DNA of 20,537 nt from Methanobacteriota archaeon. GTDB taxonomy: Archaea; Thermoplasmatota; Poseidoniia; Poseidoniales; Thalassarchaeaceae. Numbering within the stretch: the first letter of the stretch is position 1; each line of letters opens with the position of its first letter. Under the pieces are notes generated by a model. The model worked only from the letters and a program-made list of their open reading frames with translations, was not told the origin of the DNA and did not search any database. The stretch is from positions 1-20,537 of the forward strand of contig PCAI01000024.1 of assembly GCA_002731195.1 (NCBI GenBank), read 5' to 3'. Shown here in pieces: positions 1-6,611 of the stretch. Both the position numbers and the translations under genes were made by a program.

Positions 1-2
1 TA

Positions 3-503
3 ATTAATGCATGTGTTTTAATCCTACGGATTTCTACAAAATCTCACTGGTATGAGCCAGATTGGAAATCTCCATTATTCCCTTTTATGCAGATTTTTGG
101 CATTATAGGCGGTATTTTATTGATATATGCTATGGGAATGAAGGCAGTTGTTGGTGGCATATCAGCCATGGTAATTGGTACAGTAATTTACCAGTTTTAT
201 GGTAGAAGATATGCTGAGCAAGAAATAACTCCCTGGGAAACATTCAGATTGATGTTGGTAGATCCGGACGAAGTAGAACACCGTCGCCGTTGGGCCGCAT
301 TCCATGCTGCAGACTTAGAACGTACCAACCATCTAAACTTGAATGAGTTTATTGCAGCTATGACTGCTTTGGGCTATTTTGAGTCAAGTGAAGAACAAAT
401 CTATTCAGTCTTTAGAGCTTATTTTCACTTAGCAGATCAAGACAATAATGGTATTATTGATATTGATGAATTTCTTGCCTATGTTGAGAAATCTGATTCA
501 TAG
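3..503 (+). CDS. APC-type amino acid permease, C-terminal part, with EF-hand pair (5' end outside window)
   Basis: The reading frame is open from base 3 to the TAG at 501-503, with no stop upstream of the first ATG at 87, so that ATG is probably internal and the gene starts outside the window. The 28 residues before it read like the last loop of an APC-superfamily permease (YEPDWKSPLFPF), followed by a hydrophobic stretch of about 35 residues (nt 87-200) that would be one or two membrane helices. A polar tail follows with two EF-hand-like loops: a degenerate one at nt 312-347 (D, E, T, N, N, E at the ligand positions) and a canonical one at nt 435-470 (DQDNNGIIDIDE, ligands at positions 1, 3, 5, 9 and 12). 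What is seen is a membrane segment joined to an EF-hand domain. The permease identity rests on a short C-terminal match, and calcium-regulated transport is inference. Confidence 0.65.
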   Translation: MNACVLILRISTKSHWYEPDWKSPLFPFMQIFGIIGGILLIYAMGMKAVVGGISAMVIGTVIYQFYGRRYAEQEITPWETFRLMLVDPDEVEHRRRWAAFHAADLERTNHLNLNEFIAAMTALGYFESSEEQIYSVFRAYFHLADQDNNGIIDIDEFLAYVEKSDS

Positions 504-511
504 AACGAATC

Positions 512-517
512 TTATAA
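512..517 (+). promoter_or_regulatory. Candidate TATA box for panB
   Basis: TTATAA lies 55 bases before the panB start in the 63-bp gap after the permease gene. An archaeal start site about 25 bases downstream would leave a leader of roughly 25-30 nt that contains the GGAG Shine-Dalgarno at 556-559, seven bases before the ATG. Confidence 0.4.
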
Positions 518-566
518 GCGCTTAGTTGAAGTCAACAACCCTCTCGCATCTATTTGGAGTAAGCAC

Positions 567-1382
567 ATGACAATAGCGAGTCGGGCAAAAAAAATTACTA
601 CTCATACTCTTCAAGAGATGAAACAGGTAGAAGAAAAAATCACAATGCTAACATCATATGATTATTCTTTGGCACGACTTGTAGATGCTGCAGGGATTGA
701 CGTTATTTTAGTTGGAGATTCTGCTTCTAATGTCATGGCTGGTAATGATACCACAGTCCCAATCACTCTCGATCATATGATTTATCATGCACAGTGTGTA
801 GTTAAGGCTGTAGATAGAGCATTAGTTGTAGTTGATATGCCATTCGGAACTTACCAAGGTGATTCGAAAAATGCTTTAGACTCAGCAATTAAAATAATGA
901 AAGAAACTGGGGGGCATGCGGTAAAATTAGAAGGAGGCATAGAAATAATTGACTCAATCAAAAGAATAATGACCGCTGGAATACCTGTAATGGGACACTT
1001 GGGCTTAACTCCTCAATCAATCTATAAATTTGGAACATATTCAGTAAGGGCCAAGGAAGAATTGGAAGCAACTAAGTTATTATCTGATGCAAAAGCATTG
1101 GAAGAAGCTGGATGTTTTTCTATAGTTTTCGAAAAAATACCTGCAGAATTGGCAAAGACAGTCACTGAACAATTATCCATCCCTACTATAGGAATTGGAG
1201 CAGGAGTAGATTGCGATGGTCAAGTTTTAGTTTTGCATGACATGCTTGGGATAACTAAAGACTTCAGCCCTAGATTTCTTCGACGTTATGCCGACTTAGG
1301 AACGACTATCGATTCTTCGGTTAAGGCATATATAAATGATGTCAGAAGTTCAGATTTCCCAAATAAAGACGAGGAATATTGA
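567..1382 (+). CDS. panB: 3-methyl-2-oxobutanoate hydroxymethyltransferase (PanB)
   Basis: PanB transfers a hydroxymethyl group from 5,10-methylene-tetrahydrofolate to 2-oxoisovalerate, giving ketopantoate, the first committed step to pantothenate and coenzyme A. The 271-residue length matches the family (about 260-280). Family landmarks are in order: [17 protein letters not shown] (27-43), ILVGDS with metal-binding D51, [10 protein letters not shown] with D90, VKLEGG with E122, [11 protein letters not shown] (141-151), and the catalytic Glu in [10 protein letters not shown] (E189). The start is supported by GGAG at 556-559. It lies 40 bases upstream of rfcS, which has its own TATA-like element, so the two are probably separate units. 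The methylene-THF requirement agrees with the formate-THF ligase elsewhere in the window. No other pantothenate gene is present here. Confidence 0.95.
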   Translation: MTIASRAKKITTHTLQEMKQVEEKITMLTSYDYSLARLVDAAGIDVILVGDSASNVMAGNDTTVPITLDHMIYHAQCVVKAVDRALVVVDMPFGTYQGDSKNALDSAIKIMKETGGHAVKLEGGIEIIDSIKRIMTAGIPVMGHLGLTPQSIYKFGTYSVRAKEELEATKLLSDAKALEEAGCFSIVFEKIPAELAKTVTEQLSIPTIGIGAGVDCDGQVLVLHDMLGITKDFSPRFLRRYADLGTTIDSSVKAYINDVRSSDFPNKDEEY

Positions 1383-1383
1383 G

Positions 1384-1398
1384 AAATATATATTTTAA
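1384..1398 (+). promoter_or_regulatory. Candidate TATA box for rfcS
   Basis: An A/T-only run AAATATATATTTTAA lies between panB and rfcS, centred about 32 bases before the rfcS ATG. This is the spacing expected for a very short leader, with GAGGAA at 1411-1416 just before the start. Confidence 0.5.
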
Positions 1399-1422
1399 TT
1401 ATGATATAGTGAGGAAATTTCT

Positions 1423-2373
1423 ATGAGCGAATTATGGGTTGAAAGATATAGGCCTAGAACCGTATCCGATATCAAAGGCCAACAAGCTGTAGTTGCAAGG
1501 TTGAATGCCTATTCTTTGAACAAAACATTCCCTCATTTATTATTTGCTGGCCCTCCAGGGACTGGTAAGACTACTGCAGCTTTAGCACTCACTAGAGACG
1601 TTTTTGGGGCAGATTTCCGTCGAAATATATTGGAAATGAATGCTAGTGACGAAAGAAAATTAGAATCAATTAGGACTAAAGTAAAACAGTTCGCAAGAAC
1701 TGCTCCGAGTCCGGGAACTACCTTCAAGGTCATTTTTCTTGATGAAGCAGACGCCTTAACTCCGGATGCACAAGGTGCATTACGTAGGATTATGGAGCAA
1801 AATTCAGAAACCTGTAGATTTATATTATCTTGTAATTATTCATCTAAGATTATTGAACCAATCCAGTCAAGATGTGCCGTATTCAGATTCCGCCCGTTAG
1901 ATAAAGAACAAATATTGGAGAGGATTTCAATAGTTGCAAATAATGAAGATATCAAAATTGAAAATGAAGCAGCAGATGCTATCGCAAAAGTAAGTCTAGG
2001 AGACTTGAGAAAAGCAATAACGTCGCTACAAGTTGCAGCTTCCCTAGATTCTAATATTACAAGAGATTTAGTTTATGAAACTACTGCAACTGCTCCTCCT
2101 GAAGAACTTCATCGCTTTTTCTTATCATGTAAAGAAGATGGTTTTCAGCCTGCAAGAAGGAGATTAAGAGATATTTTGAACAATTTTGGCCTTGCAGGCA
2201 CTGATTTTGTTAATCAATTACATCGCGAATTAAGTACAGTATCATTCTTGGACGAAGTTCAAAAATTAGCAATAACTGAAGTGATGGCAGAAACCGACTT
2301 TAGGATGGTTGAAGGGGGCGGTGAATCCTTGCAACTTGACGCTATGACTGCAAAAATATGTACTTTATTTTAA
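1423..2373 (+). CDS. rfcS: Replication factor C small subunit (clamp loader ATPase)
   Basis: This is the small subunit of the archaeal RFC clamp loader, which opens the PCNA ring and loads it at primer-template junctions using ATP. The 316 residues have the family layout: WVERYRPRTVSDIKGQ (RFC box II, 5-20), Walker A GPPGTGKT (43-50), Walker B VIFLDEAD (103-110), the arginine-finger SRC motif (148-150), a sensor-2-like LGDLRKAI segment, and the C-terminal collar domain. It starts with ATG after GAGGAA at 1411-1416. The large subunit is not in this window. The stop codon directly abuts the stop of the minus-strand gene that follows, with no base between them. Confidence 0.96.
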   Translation: MSELWVERYRPRTVSDIKGQQAVVARLNAYSLNKTFPHLLFAGPPGTGKTTAALALTRDVFGADFRRNILEMNASDERKLESIRTKVKQFARTAPSPGTTFKVIFLDEADALTPDAQGALRRIMEQNSETCRFILSCNYSSKIIEPIQSRCAVFRFRPLDKEQILERISIVANNEDIKIENEAADAIAKVSLGDLRKAITSLQVAASLDSNITRDLVYETTATAPPEELHRFFLSCKEDGFQPARRRLRDILNNFGLAGTDFVNQLHRELSTVSFLDEVQKLAITEVMAETDFRMVEGGGESLQLDAMTAKICTLF

Positions 2374-3327
2374 TTACATACTTTCAGTTTGAATTATTTT
2401 CAGAGTAAAAGTCTTCGACCATACATTTTTTCCAAACGGCTGAACATGATCTCCATCTTCTATTATTTCTATAAAAATTTCATATTCGCCCAAATTAATA
2501 TTTTCTTTATTCAATTCCTTTGCAAGATCCCAAGCCAAACCAATATCTTTGTTATTTGATGCAACTTTTGGAAAACCTGTATATTCTTTCTGAATATTGG
2601 TCGCTTCTCCTCTGGTCCAATTTTCTACAGAGTTGAATTTATTTATAGCTTCTGTTTGCTGAATAACACTTCCATTGGCTAGGACAATCTGATTGCTTAG
2701 AGAATTGTGATTTAATGTGACAAGGATATTTGCATTTTCGGCATCAACATTATCTCTTACTGCCATTCCAAGTATGATATCAACATTATCTTCATTTAGA
2801 TTTATTTCATAAATATCATTCTCCCATGAGTAACCAATTACTGCACTATCTTCTCTATTTTCTATGTCTATTCCTGAGGCTAAAGTAGGAGGGGCAATAT
2901 CTGCAAGAGGAGGGTTGAGGAGCAAGAATGAAAGGGCTAACCATGAAAATAAGAAGAGAAAACTGCTTCTAAACCAATTACCTCTTGTATACAATTCACT
3001 GTATTTATTTGGTATTATTATCTTGTGGAGGGAAGGGACTGTCGCCGTCAGCATTACTGGAAGAAGCCATATTATTCCCTCCATGGTTTCTTGAGTCGGC
3101 ATGAATAAATATCTCATTGCTAATGCAATTAGAGAACCATAAATAATTACAAGCCACATAGAATAAGCATCCGCTACTTCTTTTGTTGCATGAACTTGGG
3201 GTTCAAATGGTTCTAAACCCTTCTTTGAAGACTCTTTATTATCACTATCGCCACGCTTATTCTTCTTTCCGGAATAAGCACTTGCCCGAAGTGCAGAGTC
3301 TATGTCTACCATACTTTTCAGTTTCAT
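2374..3327 (-). CDS. Uncharacterised membrane protein with three predicted helices and an external domain
   Basis: I do not recognise this 317-residue protein. It begins with a charged, Lys/Ser-rich tail of about 50 residues, then three hydrophobic segments at about 57-75, 83-100 and 119-138. About 175 polar residues follow, with no further helix and several N-x-S/T sites (for example NGS and NWT). The likely topology is N-terminus inside and C-terminal domain outside. The C-terminal domain is rich in Asn, Asp, Glu and Ile, like a beta-sandwich, but no motif is clear. The start at 3327 lacks a good Shine-Dalgarno; Met6 is an alternative. It converges on rfcS without a gap and diverges from tRNA-Met. 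Confidence 0.75.
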   Translation of the reverse strand: MKLKSMVDIDSALRASAYSGKKNKRGDSDNKESSKKGLEPFEPQVHATKEVADAYSMWLVIIYGSLIALAMRYLFMPTQETMEGIIWLLPVMLTATVPSLHKIIIPNKYSELYTRGNWFRSSFLFLFSWLALSFLLLNPPLADIAPPTLASGIDIENREDSAVIGYSWENDIYEINLNEDNVDIILGMAVRDNVDAENANILVTLNHNSLSNQIVLANGSVIQQTEAINKFNSVENWTRGEATNIQKEYTGFPKVASNNKDIGLAWDLAKELNKENINLGEYEIFIEIIEDGDHVQPFGKNVWSKTFTLKIIQTESM

Positions 3328-3354
3328 GCGGAGATAACTTCCACATCAACCCTA

Positions 3355-3367
3355 TGCTAGACTAGCA
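3355..3367. promoter_or_regulatory. Perfect 13-bp palindrome between membrane-protein gene and tRNA-Met
   Basis: TGCTAG-A-CTAGCA is a perfect 6-bp inverted repeat around one central base. It lies 28-40 bp upstream of the start of the minus-strand membrane protein and just before the TATA-like element of tRNA-Met. The position suits an operator, but function is inference. Confidence 0.35.
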
Positions 3368-3373
3368 ATTATT

Positions 3374-3382
3374 TTTGTATAC
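3374..3382 (+). promoter_or_regulatory. Candidate TATA box for tRNA-Met
   Basis: TTTGTATAC lies about 50 bases before the mature tRNA 5' end. Transcription would then start near 3403-3408, leaving about 20 nt of 5' leader for RNase P to remove. Confidence 0.35.
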
Positions 3383-3385
3383 TTA

Positions 3386-3419
3386 GGGCGAATGCTCAAA
3401 TGGTCTTTTTGATTCGCCC
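3386..3419. repeat. 8-bp inverted repeat in the 5' flank of tRNA-Met
   Basis: GGGCGAAT (3386-3393) and ATTCGCCC (3412-3419) are perfect reverse complements with an 18-base spacer. The right arm ends 7 bases before the mature tRNA. The pair spans the start site expected from the TATA-like element at 3374-3382, so the full hairpin may not be transcribed from that promoter. Confidence 0.5.
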
Positions 3420-3426
3420 ACATGTC

Positions 3427-3578
3427 GCCGGGGTGGCGTAGTTGGTAGCGCGTCGGACTCATAGGGTATTTTTTGCTGGAGAATCTTCTCTCGCGAAACA
3501 GACGATGAGCGTAACATAGCCCCTGAGTATGTCTGAGACATCCGAAGGCCGCGGGTTCAAGTCCCGCTCCCGGCACCA
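3427..3578 (+). tRNA. tRNA-Met (CAU, elongator) with a 76-nt intron
   Basis: Exons fold into a full cloverleaf: acceptor GCCGGGG/TCCCGGC, D stem GCGT/GCGC, anticodon stem TCGGA/TCCGA, T stem GCGGG/CCCGC with TTCAAGT loop, and an encoded CCA at 3576-3578. The anticodon CAT is at 3460-3462. The gene is interrupted at the canonical position 37/38 by an intron at 3464-3539. The acceptor and anticodon stems do not look like an initiator (no GGG/CCC anticodon stem), so elongator Met is preferred. A CAU-reading Ile tRNA is less likely because archaeal examples usually begin differently. Confidence 0.93.
3464..3539 (+). other. Archaeal tRNA intron with bulge-helix-bulge splice motif
   Basis: The exon loop bases CTCA (3458-3461) pair with intron TGAG (3534-3537), giving a central 4-bp helix. 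It is flanked by 3-nt bulges T-A-G (3462-3464) and A-C-A (3538-3540). Cutting after the second base of each bulge removes exactly 3464-3539 and joins A37 to A38, as expected for the archaeal splicing endonuclease. The intron contains no open reading frame. Confidence 0.88.
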
Positions 3579-3599
3579 AATAAATAAAATTAAAATAGT

Positions 3600-3606
3600 C
3601 TTTTTT
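3600..3606 (+). terminator. Oligo-T terminator after tRNA-Met
   Basis: CTTTTTT follows the tRNA by about 20 bases, matching the T-run terminators of archaeal RNA polymerase. It sits in the loop of a small inverted repeat, ATAGTC (3595-3600) and GACTAT (3610-3615). Confidence 0.5.
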
Positions 3607-3626
3607 ATTGACTATGAAGTATTTCT

Positions 3627-3659
3627 TGGGTGTTATTCATGGAGTAGATACATCACCCA
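3627..3659 (+). promoter_or_regulatory. Possible stem-loop in the gatD leader
   Basis: TGGGTG (3627-3632) can pair with CACCCA (3654-3659), closing a 21-base loop that contains a two-codon minimal ORF (ATG GAG TAG at 3639-3647). The stem ends 6 bases before the gatD ATG. There is no normally placed Shine-Dalgarno. The pairing is seen; a regulatory role is inference. Confidence 0.3.
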
Positions 3660-3665
3660 CAACCA

Positions 3666-5012
3666 ATGAACGATTGGCCGGAACTAGGTACTTCAATTCG
3701 ATTAATTGTCAAAACATGGGCTGGCGATGGTACTTATACCGGACTAACTCTTCCAAGTTCGGGTCCAAATCTAATAACCATTAAGTTACAAAATGGATAT
3801 AACATCTCATTTCCTGAATCCTATGTGAAGTCGTTCGAGATTCTTTCTAAACCTTCTGATACTACTACATTAGATGTTAATAATCAAGTACAAGATGAAT
3901 CACTGCCGTTGGTTTATTTAATCCATACTGGAGGAACTATTGCCAGTAAAGTAGATTATAAAACTGGTGCAGTTTCAGCCACCTTTGAACCTAATGATCT
4001 TCTAAATTCAATTCCAGAAATAAAAGAAATCGCCCGTATTAAAGTATTAAAATTAGGCAATATGTGGTCTGATGATTTACGCCCAAGGCACTGGAATAAA
4101 ATGTTAAAGGCAACTGAAAAAGCATTTTCAGAAGGCGCGAAAGGTGTTGTCATTACGCATGGAACTGATACACTACACCTTTCTGCTGCAGCCATGGCCT
4201 ATGGGTGGTCCGGTAATGGTCAAAGACCTCCAGGCAGGATTGTTCTTACTGGTTCACAGCGTTCCCCTGATAGAGGTTCATCAGATGCAGCTGAAAACAT
4301 TATTGCATCCGTAATGTGGGCTGCAAATGGACCTCAACCTTCAGGATATAGAGATACTTCTGTAGTTATTTTACATGCCAAATCATCTGATGGAAAATGC
4401 GCTGTTCTTCCAGGTTGTGCGAGTAGAAAATATCATTCTTCAAGAAGAGATTCCTTCAAATCCATAAACCAAGACCCATTGGCACATATATTAATTAACA
4501 AAAAAGAGATTTCAATAAAAATGAGCGAATTTGAACCTTTTGAAGCAAGATTTGAAGCATCTACGCCTTCTCTTTTCGATGAAAAAATAAAAATCGCAGA
4601 ATTTATTTCAGGACCTCATTTACAACCCTCTCTTGTTGAATCAGCCATAAAATTAGATTTTAATGCCTTATTATTTCATGGAACAGGATTGGGACATTTG
4701 CCTATTGCAAATCCCGAGGACGATAGTATGGAAAATATCAAACTTAGGACAGTGTTAGATGATTTTTGCGGCGGAGGAGGAGTGGCAGTAGTCGTCGCTC
4801 AAACTATCCATGGGCCAATAAATATGGATGTCTATTCCAAAGGACGCCAACAACAACAAATTGGAATAATTGGACACAAGTCTTTATGCCCGCCTGGTTC
4901 TGCTTTAGTAAAATTACACTATTTATTATCTCAAGGTGAAGGAAGAGAATCTGTATTGAATGGTTGGCCATTAGACTTGGTTGGAGAAAATCCATCTTTT
5001 ACTCTTGATTAA
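3666..5012 (+). CDS. gatD: Glu-tRNA(Gln) amidotransferase subunit D (GatD)
   Basis: GatD is the asparaginase-like subunit of the archaeal GatDE enzyme. It releases ammonia from glutamine, and GatE uses it to convert Glu-tRNA(Gln) to Gln-tRNA(Gln). The 448 residues contain an N-terminal small beta domain (about 1-60) that separates GatD from plain asparaginases. The asparaginase core then has HTGGTIAS (87-94), THGTDT (164-169), LTGSQRSPDRGSSDAAEN (194-211) and RKYHSSRRDSF (254-264). The tail is unusual in having a QQQQ run where the family often has other residues. The ATG at 3666 has no close Shine-Dalgarno; the only upstream ATG (3639) is followed at once by a stop. gatE is not adjacent, so the two subunits are encoded apart unless gatE lies outside the window. 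Confidence 0.93.
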   Translation: MNDWPELGTSIRLIVKTWAGDGTYTGLTLPSSGPNLITIKLQNGYNISFPESYVKSFEILSKPSDTTTLDVNNQVQDESLPLVYLIHTGGTIASKVDYKTGAVSATFEPNDLLNSIPEIKEIARIKVLKLGNMWSDDLRPRHWNKMLKATEKAFSEGAKGVVITHGTDTLHLSAAAMAYGWSGNGQRPPGRIVLTGSQRSPDRGSSDAAENIIASVMWAANGPQPSGYRDTSVVILHAKSSDGKCAVLPGCASRKYHSSRRDSFKSINQDPLAHILINKKEISIKMSEFEPFEARFEASTPSLFDEKIKIAEFISGPHLQPSLVESAIKLDFNALLFHGTGLGHLPIANPEDDSMENIKLRTVLDDFCGGGGVAVVVAQTIHGPINMDVYSKGRQQQQIGIIGHKSLCPPGSALVKLHYLLSQGEGRESVLNGWPLDLVGENPSFTLD

Positions 5013-5059
5013 GCATCCTCATCCGTTTTAATGATGAACCTGTTATACATCCGAGGAGT

Positions 5060-6610
5060 ATGGCAGGACTTTCTCATGAAGAAAATTTAGATGCCATGAG
5101 ATACGATGCAAATAATTCTGGAGACAGAAAGAAGTTAGAAAATATAAGGCTGGAAGGCCGTAAAACTGCAAAAGAACGAATTCTTTCTATTCTTGATGAA
5201 AAAACATTTGTCGAAGTAGATGCATTTGTAAATCACCGCTCAGGAGAAAATAACTTGCATCTCCATCGTCCTTTGGGCGACGGTGTAATCGCCGGACATG
5301 GGATGATAGAGGGTAGAAGAGTAGTATGTTTTTCTCAAGATTCTTCAGTATTCGCAGGATCAATCGGTGAAATGCATGCCAGAAAAATACTCAAAATTCT
5401 TCAATTCGCGGAGAAATCTCTTTTACCTGTGATTGCAATTTGGGATGGCAATGGGGAAAGGCCAGAAGAAGGCATAACAGCTTTGGGTTCATCTGGAGAA
5501 ATACTTGATACTATGGTTGCATGTTCGGGCAGGATACCAATGATATCGATTGTTATGGGTAAAGTAACAGGGATTAGTGCCTTGGCCGTTGGCCTCTCAG
5601 ATTTTGTGATAATGCATTCTTCACATGGCAATATGACACTCTCTGGAGAAAATAATTTTTATGATATCAATATAGGAAGTGAAATCAAAGAATTCTCGGG
5701 AAATGCAGAAAATCATTTTAGTAGAAGTGGAATTGCTTGTTTATTGGCAGATGATGATGCTACTGCCCTTGAAATAGCCTCTGATTTACTATCTTATTTC
5801 CCAGATAATATGCTTTCTAAACCAGATGTAATAAAAAATAACGATTCTTGGGATAGGAGTTGTAATGAGATTAATGAGGTATTGCCATCAAATCAAGAAA
5901 AACCATATGATGTAAGGAAAATAATAGAGATAATTTCTGATAAAAATACATTCCTAGAATTATTCTCTGATTATGCAAGTAATATTGTTGTTGGTTTGGC
6001 ACGTTTAGATGGTAATTCTATTGGAATAATTGCTAATCAACCTTCAGTATTGGCAGGTTGTCTAGATATAGATGCATCAGTAAAAGCAGCCAGATTTATA
6101 CGTACATGTGATTGTTTTAATTTACCTGTTCTAACATTCATAGATGTACCGGGCTTTCTTCCCGGGACCGTGCAAGAATATGGCGGAATAATCAAACACG
6201 GAGCAAAATTGCTTTTTGCATATTCTGAAGCGACTATACCAAAATTAGCGGTAGTTATTAGGAAAGCATATGGGGGTGCATATTTAGCCATGAGTTGTAA
6301 ACATCTCAACTCCGACTACAATATTTCGTGGCCATCTGGTGAACTTGCAGTAATGGGTTCCGAGGGTGCTGTAAATATAATTCATAGAAGAGAATTATCT
6401 AGTTCAAAAAACAAGGATGATACCTATCAAAAATTATTAAATAACTATAGAGAAAAATTTGGTGATCCCTATGTTGCAGCTAAAAATGGATGGATTGATG
6501 ATGTCATAGAGCCAGAAATAACTAGGAAAAATTTAATTCAGGCTCTTCGGCCATTATTATCAAAAAGGGAATGGACTCCTCCTAAGAAGCACGATAATAT
6601 CCCACTTTAG
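5060..6610 (+). CDS. Acyl-CoA carboxylase carboxyltransferase subunit, PccB-like, divergent N-half
   Basis: The 516-residue length and two crotonase-like halves fit the biotin-dependent carboxyltransferase beta subunit (acetyl/propionyl-CoA carboxylase type), which moves CO2 from carboxybiotin to an acyl-CoA. Early landmarks are KTAKERILSILDEKTFVEVD and FSQDSSVFAGSIGEMHARKI. The C-terminal half is canonical: FIDVPGFLPGTVQEYGGII, then KAYGGAYLAMSCKHL and WPSGELAVMGSEGAVNII. In the N-terminal half, the usual SGGARIQEG reads GNGERPEEG and the usual CAGGAVYSP reads VTGISALAV, so glycines of one oxyanion pocket are missing. GAGGAG at 5053-5058 is only one base from the ATG, an unusually short spacing; no other in-frame start fits. 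No biotin carboxylase or biotin carrier gene is present. It converges on aroE with one base between stops. Confidence 0.85.
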   Translation: MAGLSHEENLDAMRYDANNSGDRKKLENIRLEGRKTAKERILSILDEKTFVEVDAFVNHRSGENNLHLHRPLGDGVIAGHGMIEGRRVVCFSQDSSVFAGSIGEMHARKILKILQFAEKSLLPVIAIWDGNGERPEEGITALGSSGEILDTMVACSGRIPMISIVMGKVTGISALAVGLSDFVIMHSSHGNMTLSGENNFYDINIGSEIKEFSGNAENHFSRSGIACLLADDDATALEIASDLLSYFPDNMLSKPDVIKNNDSWDRSCNEINEVLPSNQEKPYDVRKIIEIISDKNTFLELFSDYASNIVVGLARLDGNSIGIIANQPSVLAGCLDIDASVKAARFIRTCDCFNLPVLTFIDVPGFLPGTVQEYGGIIKHGAKLLFAYSEATIPKLAVVIRKAYGGAYLAMSCKHLNSDYNISWPSGELAVMGSEGAVNIIHRRELSSSKNKDDTYQKLLNNYREKFGDPYVAAKNGWIDDVIEPEITRKNLIQALRPLLSKREWTPPKKHDNIPL

Positions 6611-6611
6611 A

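Noticed and set aside
3352..3579. Minus-strand 75-codon ORF across tRNA-Met beginning MVPGAGLEPA
   Set aside because: It is the antisense of the tRNA gene. The GAGLEPA-type peptide is a well-known false annotation from tRNA T-arm and acceptor sequence.
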